64,000 nucleotides of DNA from Streptomyces shenzhenensis (lineage in GTDB: Bacteria > Actinomycetota > Actinomycetes > Streptomycetales > Streptomycetaceae), in NCBI RefSeq assembly GCF_021462265.1, contig NZ_JAJONF010000047.1, positions 1-64,000 of the forward strand, written 5' to 3'. Position numbers and translations under genes: made by a program. Below the pieces are notes generated by a model. That model was not told the origin of the DNA. It was given only the letters and a program-made list of their open reading frames with translations, and searched no databases. The stretch's first letter is position 1. Each line of letters starts with the position of its first letter. This document shows, in pieces, positions 50,623 to 59,653 of this stretch.

Positions 50623-51989
50623 GCGAGGACACGATACGTCTGGTCACCATCGGGCGGATATTCCGTCGGCGCTGGCGGTTTCTCGCCGTCCTCGCCGTCG
50701 TGGGCGCGCTCGTCGGCTACGGCGCCTCGGTGGTGTTTCCGCCGCGGTACACGACGTCGGCGTCGGTCCTGCTGCCGGGGCAGTGGGAAGAGCGCGAGCT
50801 GCTGACCCAGGTCGACATAGCGACCAGCTCGACCGTGGTCGACCGCGCGGCGGCCACGCTCGGCTGGCGGGACGTCAGCGCAGCCGACCTGCGGGATCAG
50901 GTGACCGCCTCGGCCGCCGACGGGAACATCATCAAGATCTCCGGTACCGCCGACACCCCGAAGCGGGCGCAGCAGCTCTCCGACCAGGTGGCCGCGCAGT
51001 TCGTCAGGTTCGCCGCGCGGGTCGTGGGCGGCGCCACCGACTCCACGGCGGCCACGGAGGCCCAGGCGCTGCGCAAGCAGGTCGAGGAGACCAACCGCCG
51101 CATCACCGATCTGGCCGACGCGGCCGATCCGGGGCAGACCGTGGAGGGCGTGCAGGCCCGGACCGAGCTGGAGAAGCTCAGCACCTCGCTGGAGGAGGCC
51201 ATGACGAAGCTGGACGAGGCCAATCCGGCGACCAACAAGGCCGGCATGGTCGTCATGGGACCGGCGGCCCGGCCGACCGGAGAGGCGCCGCCGACGCGGA
51301 CGCAGTTCATCGGCGCGGGAGCGCTGCTGTTCTTCCTGCTCGCGGTCATCGGCCACCTCGCCGCCGCCCGGATGAACCGCCGGCTGCGCACCGAACCGGA
51401 GATCGCCGCGGCGCTGGGCTCGGCGCTGCTGGGCACCGTCGACGTGCCGGCCGGACGGCGCGGCGCGCACCAGCCGGAGGACGGCGGCCCACGGGGATGG
51501 ATCCGCCGGCTCCTCGGCCTCCACCCCCGGTGGGACCTGCCGGCCCCGCGGCGGTCCGACGACGAGGCCGGCCGGCGGATCCGCTGCCGGCGGGTGTGCG
51601 CTCGGCTCCGCGACCAACTCGCCGCCCCCGCACGGCTGCTGGTGGTCGTACCGGACGGCGACCGGATCGCCCGCCGGGCCGCCGGACAGCTCGCCGCCGA
51701 GGCCGGGAACGATCCGCAGCTGCGGGTGGTGGAGGTCTCGGCGGACCGGCCGACCGTGCCCGACCGCGACACCGAAGCCGGCGCCCTGGTCGTCCTCAGC
51801 GCGGGCAGCTGGACCGCGGAGGAACTCGCCGGCATCGCCGAGGCGTGCGCGGACGCCCGGCACAAGGTTCTCGGCGTCGTCCTCGCCGATCCGGTCCGCG
51901 CCCGTGAGACGCGCTCCGCCGGCCACCCGCCGGACGACGCCACTCTCGCACTCGCGGTTCGCGGCCATGCCACGGGAGGTCCGGCGTGA
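50619..51989 (+). CDS. Wzz-like co-polymerase with degenerate kinase-like domain (1)
   Basis: A 456-residue polysaccharide co-polymerase. A membrane span near residues 20-42 (FLAVLAVVGALVGYGASVVF) is followed by an extracytoplasmic coiled-coil domain and a second span near 228-248 (FIGAGALLFFLLAVIGHLAA). The C-terminal part resembles a bacterial tyrosine kinase fold, but the Walker A strand reads LLVVVPDGDRIARRAAG instead of GxGKTT, and only the later strands (ALVVLSAG, KVLGVVLADP) are kept. ATP use is therefore unlikely. It probably sets chain length or links polymerase and export. TTG 50619 overlaps the previous stop; GGGAAGAGG precedes it. Confidence 0.82.
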   Translation: MSEDTIRLVTIGRIFRRRWRFLAVLAVVGALVGYGASVVFPPRYTTSASVLLPGQWEERELLTQVDIATSSTVVDRAAATLGWRDVSAADLRDQVTASAADGNIIKISGTADTPKRAQQLSDQVAAQFVRFAARVVGGATDSTAATEAQALRKQVEETNRRITDLADAADPGQTVEGVQARTELEKLSTSLEEAMTKLDEANPATNKAGMVVMGPAARPTGEAPPTRTQFIGAGALLFFLLAVIGHLAAARMNRRLRTEPEIAAALGSALLGTVDVPAGRRGAHQPEDGGPRGWIRRLLGLHPRWDLPAPRRSDDEAGRRIRCRRVCARLRDQLAAPARLLVVVPDGDRIARRAAGQLAAEAGNDPQLRVVEVSADRPTVPDRDTEAGALVVLSAGSWTAEELAGIAEACADARHKVLGVVLADPVRARETRSAGHPPDDATLALAVRGHATGGPA

Positions 51990-53548
51990 CGACAAGCACG
52001 ACCGCGGAGTCGTCGGCGTCGTCGGCCGCCGCTCCGCTTCTCGACCTGCAGGCCCTGGTGGTGGCGGTGCGCAGGCGCCGCCGCCTCTGGGGTGCCCTGG
52101 CGCTCCTCGGCCTGCTGGCCGGCGCCGCGCTGGCGGTCCTGATGCCGCCGTCGCCGACCGCCGTGACCGAAGTACTGGTCGCGCACGAAGCGGACCAGCC
52201 GAACGACACCGGAACGCTGATCCGCACCGACGTCCAGCTGCTGCAGACCACGCAGATCGCCGACAAGGCCCTGCGGGCCCTGAGGTCCACGGACAAACCC
52301 GAGGACTTCATGCAGGACTACCGGGGAACCGGCCTGACCAACAACCTGCTGCAGATCACGGTGACGGGCGACACCGACGCCCAGGCGGTGGCCCGCGCCA
52401 GGGCGCTGGCCGACGCGTTCGTCGCGGACCATGTGCAGCGGATGCAGAAGACCGCGCAGGCCGAGGCCCAGGCCCTGCTCGACCAGCGCGACCGCATGCG
52501 GGACGAACTCGCCCAGGTCAACAAGGAGATCGGAAACCAGTCGGCGGACAGCAACCCGAAGGCGTCCGCGTCCCTCGAGTCGCTCTTCGCCCGCCGCGCC
52601 GAACTCAACTCCCGCATCTCCGACTTCGACCAGCGCGCCGCGGACGCGCGGACCGGCGCACCCCAGGTCGTCGCCGGCACGCAGATCGTGGACACCCCGC
52701 ACGCGCTGCGGCACTCCCTGCCCAAGGCCGTCGCCACCGACGCCGCGATCGGCCTCGTCCTCGGCCTCGTCCTCGGGCTCGCGCTGGCCGCGGTCGGCAC
52801 GGTGGTGGCGGACCGCCCCGTGCTGCGCCGTGACATCGCGGCGAACCTGGGCGCCTCGGTCGTCGCGGAGCTGCCCCGCCGGACCGGCAGGCCGTGGCAG
52901 CGCCGACGCACCCGGCTGACCCGGGAACGGCTCACCGCGACCCTGGCCCGCACCACGCGCGACTCCGCGGAACCGGTGTCGCTGCTGGAACTGGGCTGTG
53001 CGCGCAGCACCAGCGTGATCGCCCTGGACCTGGCCAGGGCCATGGCGGCGGAGGGGCCGGTGACCGTCGTCGACGGCCTGCCCGGCACGCAGTCGGCGAG
53101 CCGTCGCCGGAGACCGGGAGACCCGGCCGTGGTCGGTGCCGAGCGTGCCGCGACCGTGCCGCCCCAGGATCGGCGGATCGGCGTCGGCTCGGTGGCGCCC
53201 GGAACAGCGTGGACCGACCTCCCGTACCTCGGCACCCGGACCGTGCTGGTGGTGCGTGCCGGACACGGCAGCGCCGCGTGGCTGCACACCGTGGCACGGC
53301 AGCTCGCGGACCAGCGCATCGCGGTGATCGGCGTGGTGCTGATCGACCCCGATCCGCGTGACCGGACCGACGGCACCCTGTGGGACGGGGCGCACACCGC
53401 GCCGCGCGGCCTGAGCGAGCGGCCGGCCCGGCAGCCGGGTGGGGGTACCTCCCACGCCGTTCAGGCAGTGGGGGAGGGCCGGCGGCGGCCGGAGCGAAAG
53501 CCGGTGTGGGCTGCCCGGGGCCCGGAAAACGACCAGGAGGCGCGGTAG
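51986..53548 (+). CDS. Wzz-like co-polymerase with degenerate kinase-like domain (2)
   Basis: A 520-residue relative of the preceding protein. Membrane spans lie near residues 33-52 (LWGALALLGLLAGAALAVL) and 252-272 (AAIGLVLGLVLGLALAAVG), with a long coiled coil between (QAEAQALLDQRDRMRDELAQ). The C-terminal domain follows the BY-kinase layout, yet the P-loop reads LELGCARSTSVIALDLARAM with no GK(S/T); VTVVDGLPG stands where the Walker A' aspartate strand would be. The last 55 residues are disordered and partly encoded by a palindromic repeat. Paired with the preceding gene (GTGA overlap), the two may form a hetero-oligomer. Confidence 0.82.
   Translation: MTTSTTAESSASSAAAPLLDLQALVVAVRRRRRLWGALALLGLLAGAALAVLMPPSPTAVTEVLVAHEADQPNDTGTLIRTDVQLLQTTQIADKALRALRSTDKPEDFMQDYRGTGLTNNLLQITVTGDTDAQAVARARALADAFVADHVQRMQKTAQAEAQALLDQRDRMRDELAQVNKEIGNQSADSNPKASASLESLFARRAELNSRISDFDQRAADARTGAPQVVAGTQIVDTPHALRHSLPKAVATDAAIGLVLGLVLGLALAAVGTVVADRPVLRRDIAANLGASVVAELPRRTGRPWQRRRTRLTRERLTATLARTTRDSAEPVSLLELGCARSTSVIALDLARAMAAEGPVTVVDGLPGTQSASRRRRPGDPAVVGAERAATVPPQDRRIGVGSVAPGTAWTDLPYLGTRTVLVVRAGHGSAAWLHTVARQLADQRIAVIGVVLIDPDPRDRTDGTLWDGAHTAPRGLSERPARQPGGGTSHAVQAVGEGRRRPERKPVWAARGPENDQEAR
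53439..53477 (+). repeat. palindromic repeat inside coding tail
   Basis: CCTCCCAC (53448-53455) pairs with GTGGGGGAGG (53468-53477), with an inner GCC/GGC pairing. To the left, GTGGGGGTACC makes a further near-palindrome with the same arm. I remember similar G-rich elements at many places in Streptomyces genomes. Here it encodes part of the C-terminal tail (PGGGTSHAVQAVGEG). Confidence 0.6.
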
Positions 53549-53551
53549 GAC

Positions 53552-55486
53552 ATGTGTGGCATCACAGGCACTTACCGATGGCCGGACGGCAAGGTCGTCA
53601 CCGACCGGCTCACCGACACCCTCGCCCACCGCGGTCCGGACGGGGCGGGCCGGTACAGCCACCCCGTGGGTGACGGCGAAGTGCACCTCGGGCACCGCCG
53701 GCTGGCCATCATCGACCTGTCCGACACCGGCGCCCAGCCGATGGTCTCCGGCGGCCTCGTCCTGACGTACAACGGCGAGCTGTACAACGCGCCCGAGCTG
53801 CGTGCCGAGCTGTCGGCCGCCGGGGTGCGCTTTCGCGGTACCTCCGACACCGAGGTGCTGCTGGAGGCCTGGCGGCGCTGGGGCACGGACTGCCTGCCCC
53901 GGCTGCGTGGCATGTTCGCGTTCGGCGTCTTCGACGAACGCACCGGTGACCTGGTGCTCGCCCGCGACCAGCTCGGCATCAAGCCGCTGTTCCTGCTCCG
54001 GCGCGGCGGCGGCCTGGTGTTCGCCTCCGAGCTCAAGGCGCTCGCCGTCGCGACCGGCCGGTCGCTGCAGGTGGACGACGCGGCGCTGGTGGCCTCGCTG
54101 CTGTACTACTGGGTGCCGGACTCACGGTGCGCGTTCCGCGAGGCGGAGAAGCTGCCACCGGGCAGCTGGCTGAGATGCCGGCCCGACGGCCGGGTGGAGC
54201 GCGGCCGGTTCTGGAACCTGAAGGACGTCGCCGCCGAGGGCCGGGAGCGGGCCCGGGCCGGCGAACGGCCGGACCTGGCCGCCGTCGTCGAGGAGTCGAC
54301 CCGGCGCCACCTGCTCTCCGACGTGCCCGTGGCGACCTTCCTCTCCGGCGGCCTCGACTCCAGCTACCTGACCGCGCTGGCGGCCCGCCACCAACCAGGC
54401 ATCTCCGCCTACACGATCGGGTTCCGCGCCGAGGACGCCAGGTTCGAGGCGATGCCGGACGACCTGCGCTACGCCCGGCAGGTGGCCGGGCGGTTCGGCG
54501 TCGACCTGCACGAGATCGAGATCGCGCCGAACGTGCTCGACCTGCTGCCGCGGATGACCTACCACCTGGACGAGCCGATCGGCGACCCCGCCGCGATCAA
54601 CACGTACCTGATCTGCTCGGCCGCGAGAGAGGCCGGGGTGAAGGTGATGCTGTCGGGGATGGGCGCGGACGAACTGTTCGCCGGTTACCGCAAACACCTG
54701 GCCAACCTGATCGCGCTGCGCTACCAGCGCGTCCCGCGGCCCCTGCGGCGCGGGGTGTCCTGGGCCGTGGACCGGCTGCCGGTCGCGACGAGCCGCCGGG
54801 GCTACCGGTCGGTGCGCTTCGCGAAGCGGTTCCTCTCCTTCGCCGACCTGCCGGAGGAGACCGCCTTCCGGCGCAGCTACACCATGTACGGCCAGGACGA
54901 GTTGCTCGCCCTTGTGAACCCGGACCTGGCCGGGACCGTCGAGGACGTGCTGACCGAGCACGCGGACGTCTACCGGGACAACGACCTCGACGACTTCGTC
55001 AACCGCATGTGCCTCACCGACGCCCGGATGTTCCTGCCGGGACTGAACCTCGCGTACACGGACCGCTCCAGCATGGCCGCCTCGACCGAGGTGCGGGTGC
55101 CGTACGTGGACGTCGAGGTGGTCAAGGCGGCGTTCGCCGTGCCCGGCGAACGCAAGATCGTCGGACGGCAGGGAAAGGCCGTCCTCAAGGAGGCGGCCGC
55201 CTCGGTCCTGCCCCGCGAGATCGTGTACCGGCCCAAGGGCCTGTTCAGCGCCCCGCTGCGCGCCTGGATGAGCCGGGACCTGGCACCGCTGGTGCGCGAG
55301 GTGGTCGACGACGGCCTGCTCGTCCGCTCCGGGTTCCTGCGCCGCGACGCGCTGGCGCGGCTCGTCGCCGAGGACGCCGCCGGGCAGCGGGACTACTCCA
55401 AGCATCTGTGGCACGTGCTGACCCTTGAGTACTGGTATCGCGAGGCGACCTCTGGGGCGGGCCAGAGCACTCGGTTGACGGCTTAG
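53552..55486 (+). CDS. asnB: asparagine-synthase-type amidotransferase
   Basis: A 644-residue glutamine-dependent AsnB-family protein. Cys2 after the initiator (MCGITGTYRW) is the glutaminase nucleophile, with HRGPDG, AIIDLSDTGAQPM and YNGELYN completing that domain. The synthetase half has the ATP pyrophosphatase loop SGGLDSS at residues 265-271 and SGMGADELFAGYRKH. Dedicated copies in polysaccharide loci are thought to amidate uronic acids; here the GDP-mannuronate or the finished polymer is a candidate acceptor. True asparagine synthesis is also possible. It starts 4 bp after the co-polymerase gene. Confidence 0.88.
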   Translation: MCGITGTYRWPDGKVVTDRLTDTLAHRGPDGAGRYSHPVGDGEVHLGHRRLAIIDLSDTGAQPMVSGGLVLTYNGELYNAPELRAELSAAGVRFRGTSDTEVLLEAWRRWGTDCLPRLRGMFAFGVFDERTGDLVLARDQLGIKPLFLLRRGGGLVFASELKALAVATGRSLQVDDAALVASLLYYWVPDSRCAFREAEKLPPGSWLRCRPDGRVERGRFWNLKDVAAEGRERARAGERPDLAAVVEESTRRHLLSDVPVATFLSGGLDSSYLTALAARHQPGISAYTIGFRAEDARFEAMPDDLRYARQVAGRFGVDLHEIEIAPNVLDLLPRMTYHLDEPIGDPAAINTYLICSAAREAGVKVMLSGMGADELFAGYRKHLANLIALRYQRVPRPLRRGVSWAVDRLPVATSRRGYRSVRFAKRFLSFADLPEETAFRRSYTMYGQDELLALVNPDLAGTVEDVLTEHADVYRDNDLDDFVNRMCLTDARMFLPGLNLAYTDRSSMAASTEVRVPYVDVEVVKAAFAVPGERKIVGRQGKAVLKEAAASVLPREIVYRPKGLFSAPLRAWMSRDLAPLVREVVDDGLLVRSGFLRRDALARLVAEDAAGQRDYSKHLWHVLTLEYWYREATSGAGQSTRLTA

Positions 55487-55503
55487 GAATCAGAGGAGTT
55501 CGG

Positions 55504-57705
55504 GTGAAACAGGTTGTGCAGAACTACAAGAGCGGGGAGCTGGCGGTACTCGACGTGCCGGTGCCGGGCTGCAAGCCGGGCGGCGTGCTGGTCCGCAGTG
55601 CCTACTCGCTGATCTCCACCGGGACCGAGCTCATGAAGGTGTCCGAGGCCGGCATGTCGATGCTGGGCAAGGCCCGCTCACGGCCGGACCAGGTGGCCAA
55701 GGTCATGCAGAGCGTGGCCACCAACGGGGTGCCCGCCACCTACCGCAAGGTGATGGGCAAGCTGGACTCCTACACGCCGCTGGGCTACTCGCTGTGCGGG
55801 GTGGTCGAGCAGGTCGGCGCGGGGATCGACGACGTGAAGGCCGGCGACCTGGTGGCCTGCGCCGGCAACGAGCACGCGTTGCACGCCGAGCTGAACTGGG
55901 TCCCGAAGAACCTCTGCGTCCCGGTCCCCGACGGCCTCGCGCCGCGGCACGCCGCCTTCGGCACCGTCGGGTCCATCGCGCTGCAGGGCGTCCGGCAGGG
56001 CGAGCCGCAGCTCGGCGAGGTGGCCCTGGTCATCGGCCTCGGCCTGATCGGGCAGCTCGTGGTGCAGCTCCTCACGGCCTCGGGAGTCCGCGTCGTCGGC
56101 GTCGACCCCGATCCGGCGCGCTGCGAGCTCGCCGAGCGGGTGGGCGCCGCGGCCTGCGGCGACCCGGCGTCCGCGGCCGTGGAGGCCGCCGTCGCCGGCC
56201 TCACCGGCGGTCATGGCGTGGACCAGGTGTACCTGGCCGCCGGCGGCGGCAGCAACCAGCCCGTCGAGCTGGCCGCCCGGCTGAGCCGGGACCGCGGCCG
56301 GGTCGTCGACATCGGCAAGTGCCGCCTGGACCTGCCGTGGAACGCGTACTACGAGAAGGAACTCGACGTCCGGTTCTCCCGCAGTTACGGCCCCGGGCGC
56401 TACGACCCGGAGTACGAGCTGGAGGGACGCGACTACCCGATCGGCTACGTGCGCTGGACCGAGCGCCGCAACCTGGCCTGTTTCCTCGACCTCGTGGCCC
56501 GCGGCAGCGTCGACGTGGAGCCCCTGGTCTCCCACGTCGCCGACTTCGAGGACGCGGTCGAGACGTACCGGCGTCTGAAGGACGGCGAGCTGAAGGCCGT
56601 GGCCGTGCTGTTCCGGTACCCCGGACACGCGCAGGAAGCGCGGGAAACGCGAGAAGCCGGCGCCCCGGCGGTGGCCGTGCCCGAGGTGAGACGGCCCGGC
56701 GGCACGGCGTCCACGCCGGCCCGCCCGGCGACGGGACCGGTGCGCCTCGCGTTCGTGGGCGCGGGAAACTACGCGACGTCGATGCTGCTGCCGCACCTGG
56801 CACGGCGCGACGGCGTCGAGCTGTCGACCGTGGTCACCACGACGGCGCTCTCCGCGGCCAACGCGCAGCGGAAGTTCGGCTTCGCCCAGGCGACCACCGA
56901 CCTGGACGCCGTGCTCGGCGACAAGTCGATCGACGCGGTGTTCGTGGTCACCCGGCACAGCTCGCACGCCGAACTGACCCGGCAGGCACTGCTGGCCGGC
57001 AAGACGGTGTTCGTGGAGAAGCCCCTGGCCCTCACCGAGGACGAACTGGCCGGCGTACTCGCGGCGGTGGAGGAGTCCGGCAACGACCGGCTCCAGGTCG
57101 GCTTCAACCGCCGGTTCGCGCCGCTGCTGCAGGAGGCCAGGGAGCGGTTCGGCGGTCGCACCGGCCCGGCGAGCCTGCGCTACCTGGTCAACGCGGGCCG
57201 GCTGCAACACGGCAGCTGGTACCTCCAGCAGGGCACCGAGGGTTCGCGGTTCGCCGGCGAGGGCGGTCACTTCGTCGACACGGCGAGCTGGCTGCTGGAC
57301 GCCGACCCGGTCTCGGTCTACGCGGCCGCCACGCCCGGCAACGACGACCTGCAGGTCGTGCTGCGCTACCCGGACGGGTCCACGGCCACCATCAGCTACG
57401 TCACCACCGGGGCGCCCGGCTTCCCCAAGGAGACGCTGGACCTGGTCGCGGACGGCAAGGTGCTGCGGCTCGACGACTTCGTCCGTGCCTCGGTCCACGG
57501 CCGCAAGCGGTGGGTCAGTTCGCGCCTGCCCAAGGCCCGGGACAAGGGCCAGAACGCCGAGCTGGCCGCGTTCGTCAAGGCCGTGCGGACCGGCGGGCCG
57601 ATGCCGGTGCCGCTCCAGTCACTGGTCGCGACCACGGCGGCCACCCTCGCCGTACAGGCCGGCCTGGCCGCCGGTGCGCCGGTGACGTTGGCGAGGGCGC
57701 GATGA
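55504..57705 (+). CDS. two-domain oxidoreductase (MDR + Gfo/Idh)
   Basis: A 733-residue fusion. Residues 1-370 are a zinc-type medium-chain dehydrogenase (LISTGTELMKV, GYSLCGVVEQVGAGI, nucleotide site VIGLGLIGQLVVQ). After an alanine/proline linker, residues about 415-733 are a Gfo/Idh/MocA dehydrogenase (RLAFVGAGNYATSMLLPHL, catalytic lysine in VEKPLALTEDEL, GGHFVDTASWLL). Such bi-domain proteins occur next to heparinase-like genes in other polysaccharide loci. Each half probably binds NAD(P). The substrate is not known; an oxidation/reduction that epimerises or deoxygenates a sugar is plausible. The start is GTG 55504. Confidence 0.88.
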   Translation: MKQVVQNYKSGELAVLDVPVPGCKPGGVLVRSAYSLISTGTELMKVSEAGMSMLGKARSRPDQVAKVMQSVATNGVPATYRKVMGKLDSYTPLGYSLCGVVEQVGAGIDDVKAGDLVACAGNEHALHAELNWVPKNLCVPVPDGLAPRHAAFGTVGSIALQGVRQGEPQLGEVALVIGLGLIGQLVVQLLTASGVRVVGVDPDPARCELAERVGAAACGDPASAAVEAAVAGLTGGHGVDQVYLAAGGGSNQPVELAARLSRDRGRVVDIGKCRLDLPWNAYYEKELDVRFSRSYGPGRYDPEYELEGRDYPIGYVRWTERRNLACFLDLVARGSVDVEPLVSHVADFEDAVETYRRLKDGELKAVAVLFRYPGHAQEARETREAGAPAVAVPEVRRPGGTASTPARPATGPVRLAFVGAGNYATSMLLPHLARRDGVELSTVVTTTALSAANAQRKFGFAQATTDLDAVLGDKSIDAVFVVTRHSSHAELTRQALLAGKTVFVEKPLALTEDELAGVLAAVEESGNDRLQVGFNRRFAPLLQEARERFGGRTGPASLRYLVNAGRLQHGSWYLQQGTEGSRFAGEGGHFVDTASWLLDADPVSVYAAATPGNDDLQVVLRYPDGSTATISYVTTGAPGFPKETLDLVADGKVLRLDDFVRASVHGRKRWVSSRLPKARDKGQNAELAAFVKAVRTGGPMPVPLQSLVATTAATLAVQAGLAAGAPVTLARAR

Positions 57706-59645
57706 GCATGAGCGCGGGCTGGTACCTGCGGCGCCTGTCCCGGATGGGGCCGCGGGAGGTCGCCGGCCGGGCGGGCGACACGGTACGCAGACGGCGGTGG
57801 CGGTCCGTCCGCCCGGACTGCCCGGACGTCACCGGCGCCCGGTTCACCGCCGTGCTGCCCGCCGGGACGGTCTCCGCGGTGTCACCGGACGCCGCGAAAC
57901 GTCTCGTCGCCGAGGCGGACCGGCTGATGTACGGGCACGTCGAGTACTTCGGCGTGGTCCGCGACGATCTCACCGACCCGGACTGGTGGTGCGACCCGAA
58001 GACCGGACGCCGGGCGCCGGGGGGCTACGCCTTCGACGTGCCGTACCGGAACGAGGACGCGGTCGGGGACATCAAGCAGATCTGGGAGCTGTCCCGGCAC
58101 CAGTACCTCACGGTGCTCGCCGCCGCCTACGCCATCACCGGGAACGAGCGGTACGCCGAGCGAGTGGCCGGACATCTGCGGTCGTGGTGGACGGCCAACC
58201 CGCCGCTGCGCGGCGTGCACTGGATCAGCGGCATCGAACTGGGCATCCGGCTGCTGTCCTGGGTGTGGATCCGCCGGCTGCTCGACGACTGGCCGGGCGC
58301 GGCCGGGCTGTTCGAGGACAACCCGGTGGCGCTGAACCAGATCTGGCACCATCAGCGCTGGCTGGCCGCCTTCCCCAGCCGAGGGTCCTCGGCGAACAAC
58401 CACGTCGTCGCCGAGGCCGCCGGGCAGCTCGCGGCGGCCTGCGCGTTCGGCTGGTTCCCCTCCTCGGGACGCTGGCGGGCCGACGCGCTGCGGTCACTGG
58501 AGCGGCACCTGCGAAGCAACACCTTCCCCTCCGGCCTCAACCGTGAGCTGGCCACCGAGTACCACGGACTGGTGCTGGAACTGGGCCTGGCCGCGGTGGC
58601 CGAGGCGGACGCCGCGGGCGTACCGGTCCCGCCGTCCGTCCGGCTGGTGCTGCTGCGGATGACCGACGCGCTCGCGGCCGTCGTGGACAGCCGGCTGCGG
58701 CCGCCGCGCCAGGGGGACGCGGACGACGGGCACGGGCTGGTCGTGGACGGCGCGGGCACCGACCGCTGGGCCTCGCTGCTGGCCACCGGCGACGCCGTGT
58801 TCGGCCGGCTCGCCTGGTGGCCGGCGGTGGCCGGCACCGATGTGCGCACTCCGCTGCTGGCCGCGCTCGTCAAACCCGTTGAACTGTCCGTGAGCCGACC
58901 GTCCGTCCGTCCGGCGCACTTCGCCGACGCGGGCATGACGATCCTGCGCGGCCCCGGCGAGATCTGGTGCCGCTGCGACGGCGGTCCGCACGGCTTCCTG
59001 TCCATCGCCGCGCACGCCCACGCGGACGCGCTGTCCGTGGAGGTCCGGCACGACGGGATCGACGTGCTCGCCGACCCGGGGACGTACTGCTACCACGGGC
59101 AGCCCCGGTGGCGGCAGTACTTCCGGTCGACCCTCGGCCACAACACGCTGCAACTGGACGGCGCCGACCAGTCGGTCTCCGGCGGCCCGTTCCTGTGGAC
59201 CCGGCAGGCCCGCACCCGCGTCCTGGCCGCGGACCCGTCCGGCGAGGGCGTGGCCCGCTGGTGTGCCGAGCACGACGGGTACCAGGGCTCCGTGCACCGC
59301 CGCCGGGTGGAACTGACGGCCGCCGGTCAGGAGCTGAAAGTGGTCGACGAGGTGCGAGGGCCGCGCCGGGCCGTGCGGCTGGCGTTCCACCTCGGCCCGG
59401 CGATCGCCGCGGACCTGGTGGGGAACCGGGCGGCACTCACCTGGATCCGGGACGGCGAGGGACGCTCCGCCGTGCTCGACCTGCCCGCAGAGCTGTCCTG
59501 GCGGGCGCACCGCGGCGAGACCGACCCGCCGCTGGGCTGGTACTCCGCGGGATTCGGGCGCAAGGAACCCACCACGACGCTGGTCGGCACCGGCTCCGCC
59601 GACGGCGCGGACGGGTTCACCACCGTGCTCAGGTTCGGCGGCTAG
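57702..59645 (+). CDS. heparinase II/III-like (alginate-lyase-like) protein
   Basis: A 647-residue protein. A helical (alpha/alpha toroid) N-terminal part (SWWTANPPLRGVHWISGIEL, NNHVVAEAAGQLAAAC, ELATEYHGLVLELGLAA) precedes a beta-sandwich heparinase II/III domain (HAHADALSVEVRHDG, DPGTYCYHG, HNTLQLDG). NNHVV, YH and HAHAD hold the candidate catalytic residues. Families PL12, PL15 and PL17 have this layout and cleave uronic-acid polymers. No signal peptide is evident, so it may act inside or at the membrane. ATG 57702 overlaps the preceding stop. It could trim or release the acidic polymer made by this locus. Confidence 0.85.
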   Translation: MSMSAGWYLRRLSRMGPREVAGRAGDTVRRRRWRSVRPDCPDVTGARFTAVLPAGTVSAVSPDAAKRLVAEADRLMYGHVEYFGVVRDDLTDPDWWCDPKTGRRAPGGYAFDVPYRNEDAVGDIKQIWELSRHQYLTVLAAAYAITGNERYAERVAGHLRSWWTANPPLRGVHWISGIELGIRLLSWVWIRRLLDDWPGAAGLFEDNPVALNQIWHHQRWLAAFPSRGSSANNHVVAEAAGQLAAACAFGWFPSSGRWRADALRSLERHLRSNTFPSGLNRELATEYHGLVLELGLAAVAEADAAGVPVPPSVRLVLLRMTDALAAVVDSRLRPPRQGDADDGHGLVVDGAGTDRWASLLATGDAVFGRLAWWPAVAGTDVRTPLLAALVKPVELSVSRPSVRPAHFADAGMTILRGPGEIWCRCDGGPHGFLSIAAHAHADALSVEVRHDGIDVLADPGTYCYHGQPRWRQYFRSTLGHNTLQLDGADQSVSGGPFLWTRQARTRVLAADPSGEGVARWCAEHDGYQGSVHRRRVELTAAGQELKVVDEVRGPRRAVRLAFHLGPAIAADLVGNRAALTWIRDGEGRSAVLDLPAELSWRAHRGETDPPLGWYSAGFGRKEPTTTLVGTGSADGADGFTTVLRFGG

Positions 59646-59653
59646 GGGGGCGC

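Noticed and set aside
50619..53548. Idea that the two co-polymerases are active tyrosine kinases
   Set aside because: Neither has a GK(S/T) P-loop, and no tyrosine-rich C-terminal tail is present.
53552..55486. Taking the AsnB protein as plain housekeeping asparagine synthetase
   Set aside because: Possible, but the gene is tightly packed in a polysaccharide operon; I left the function open.
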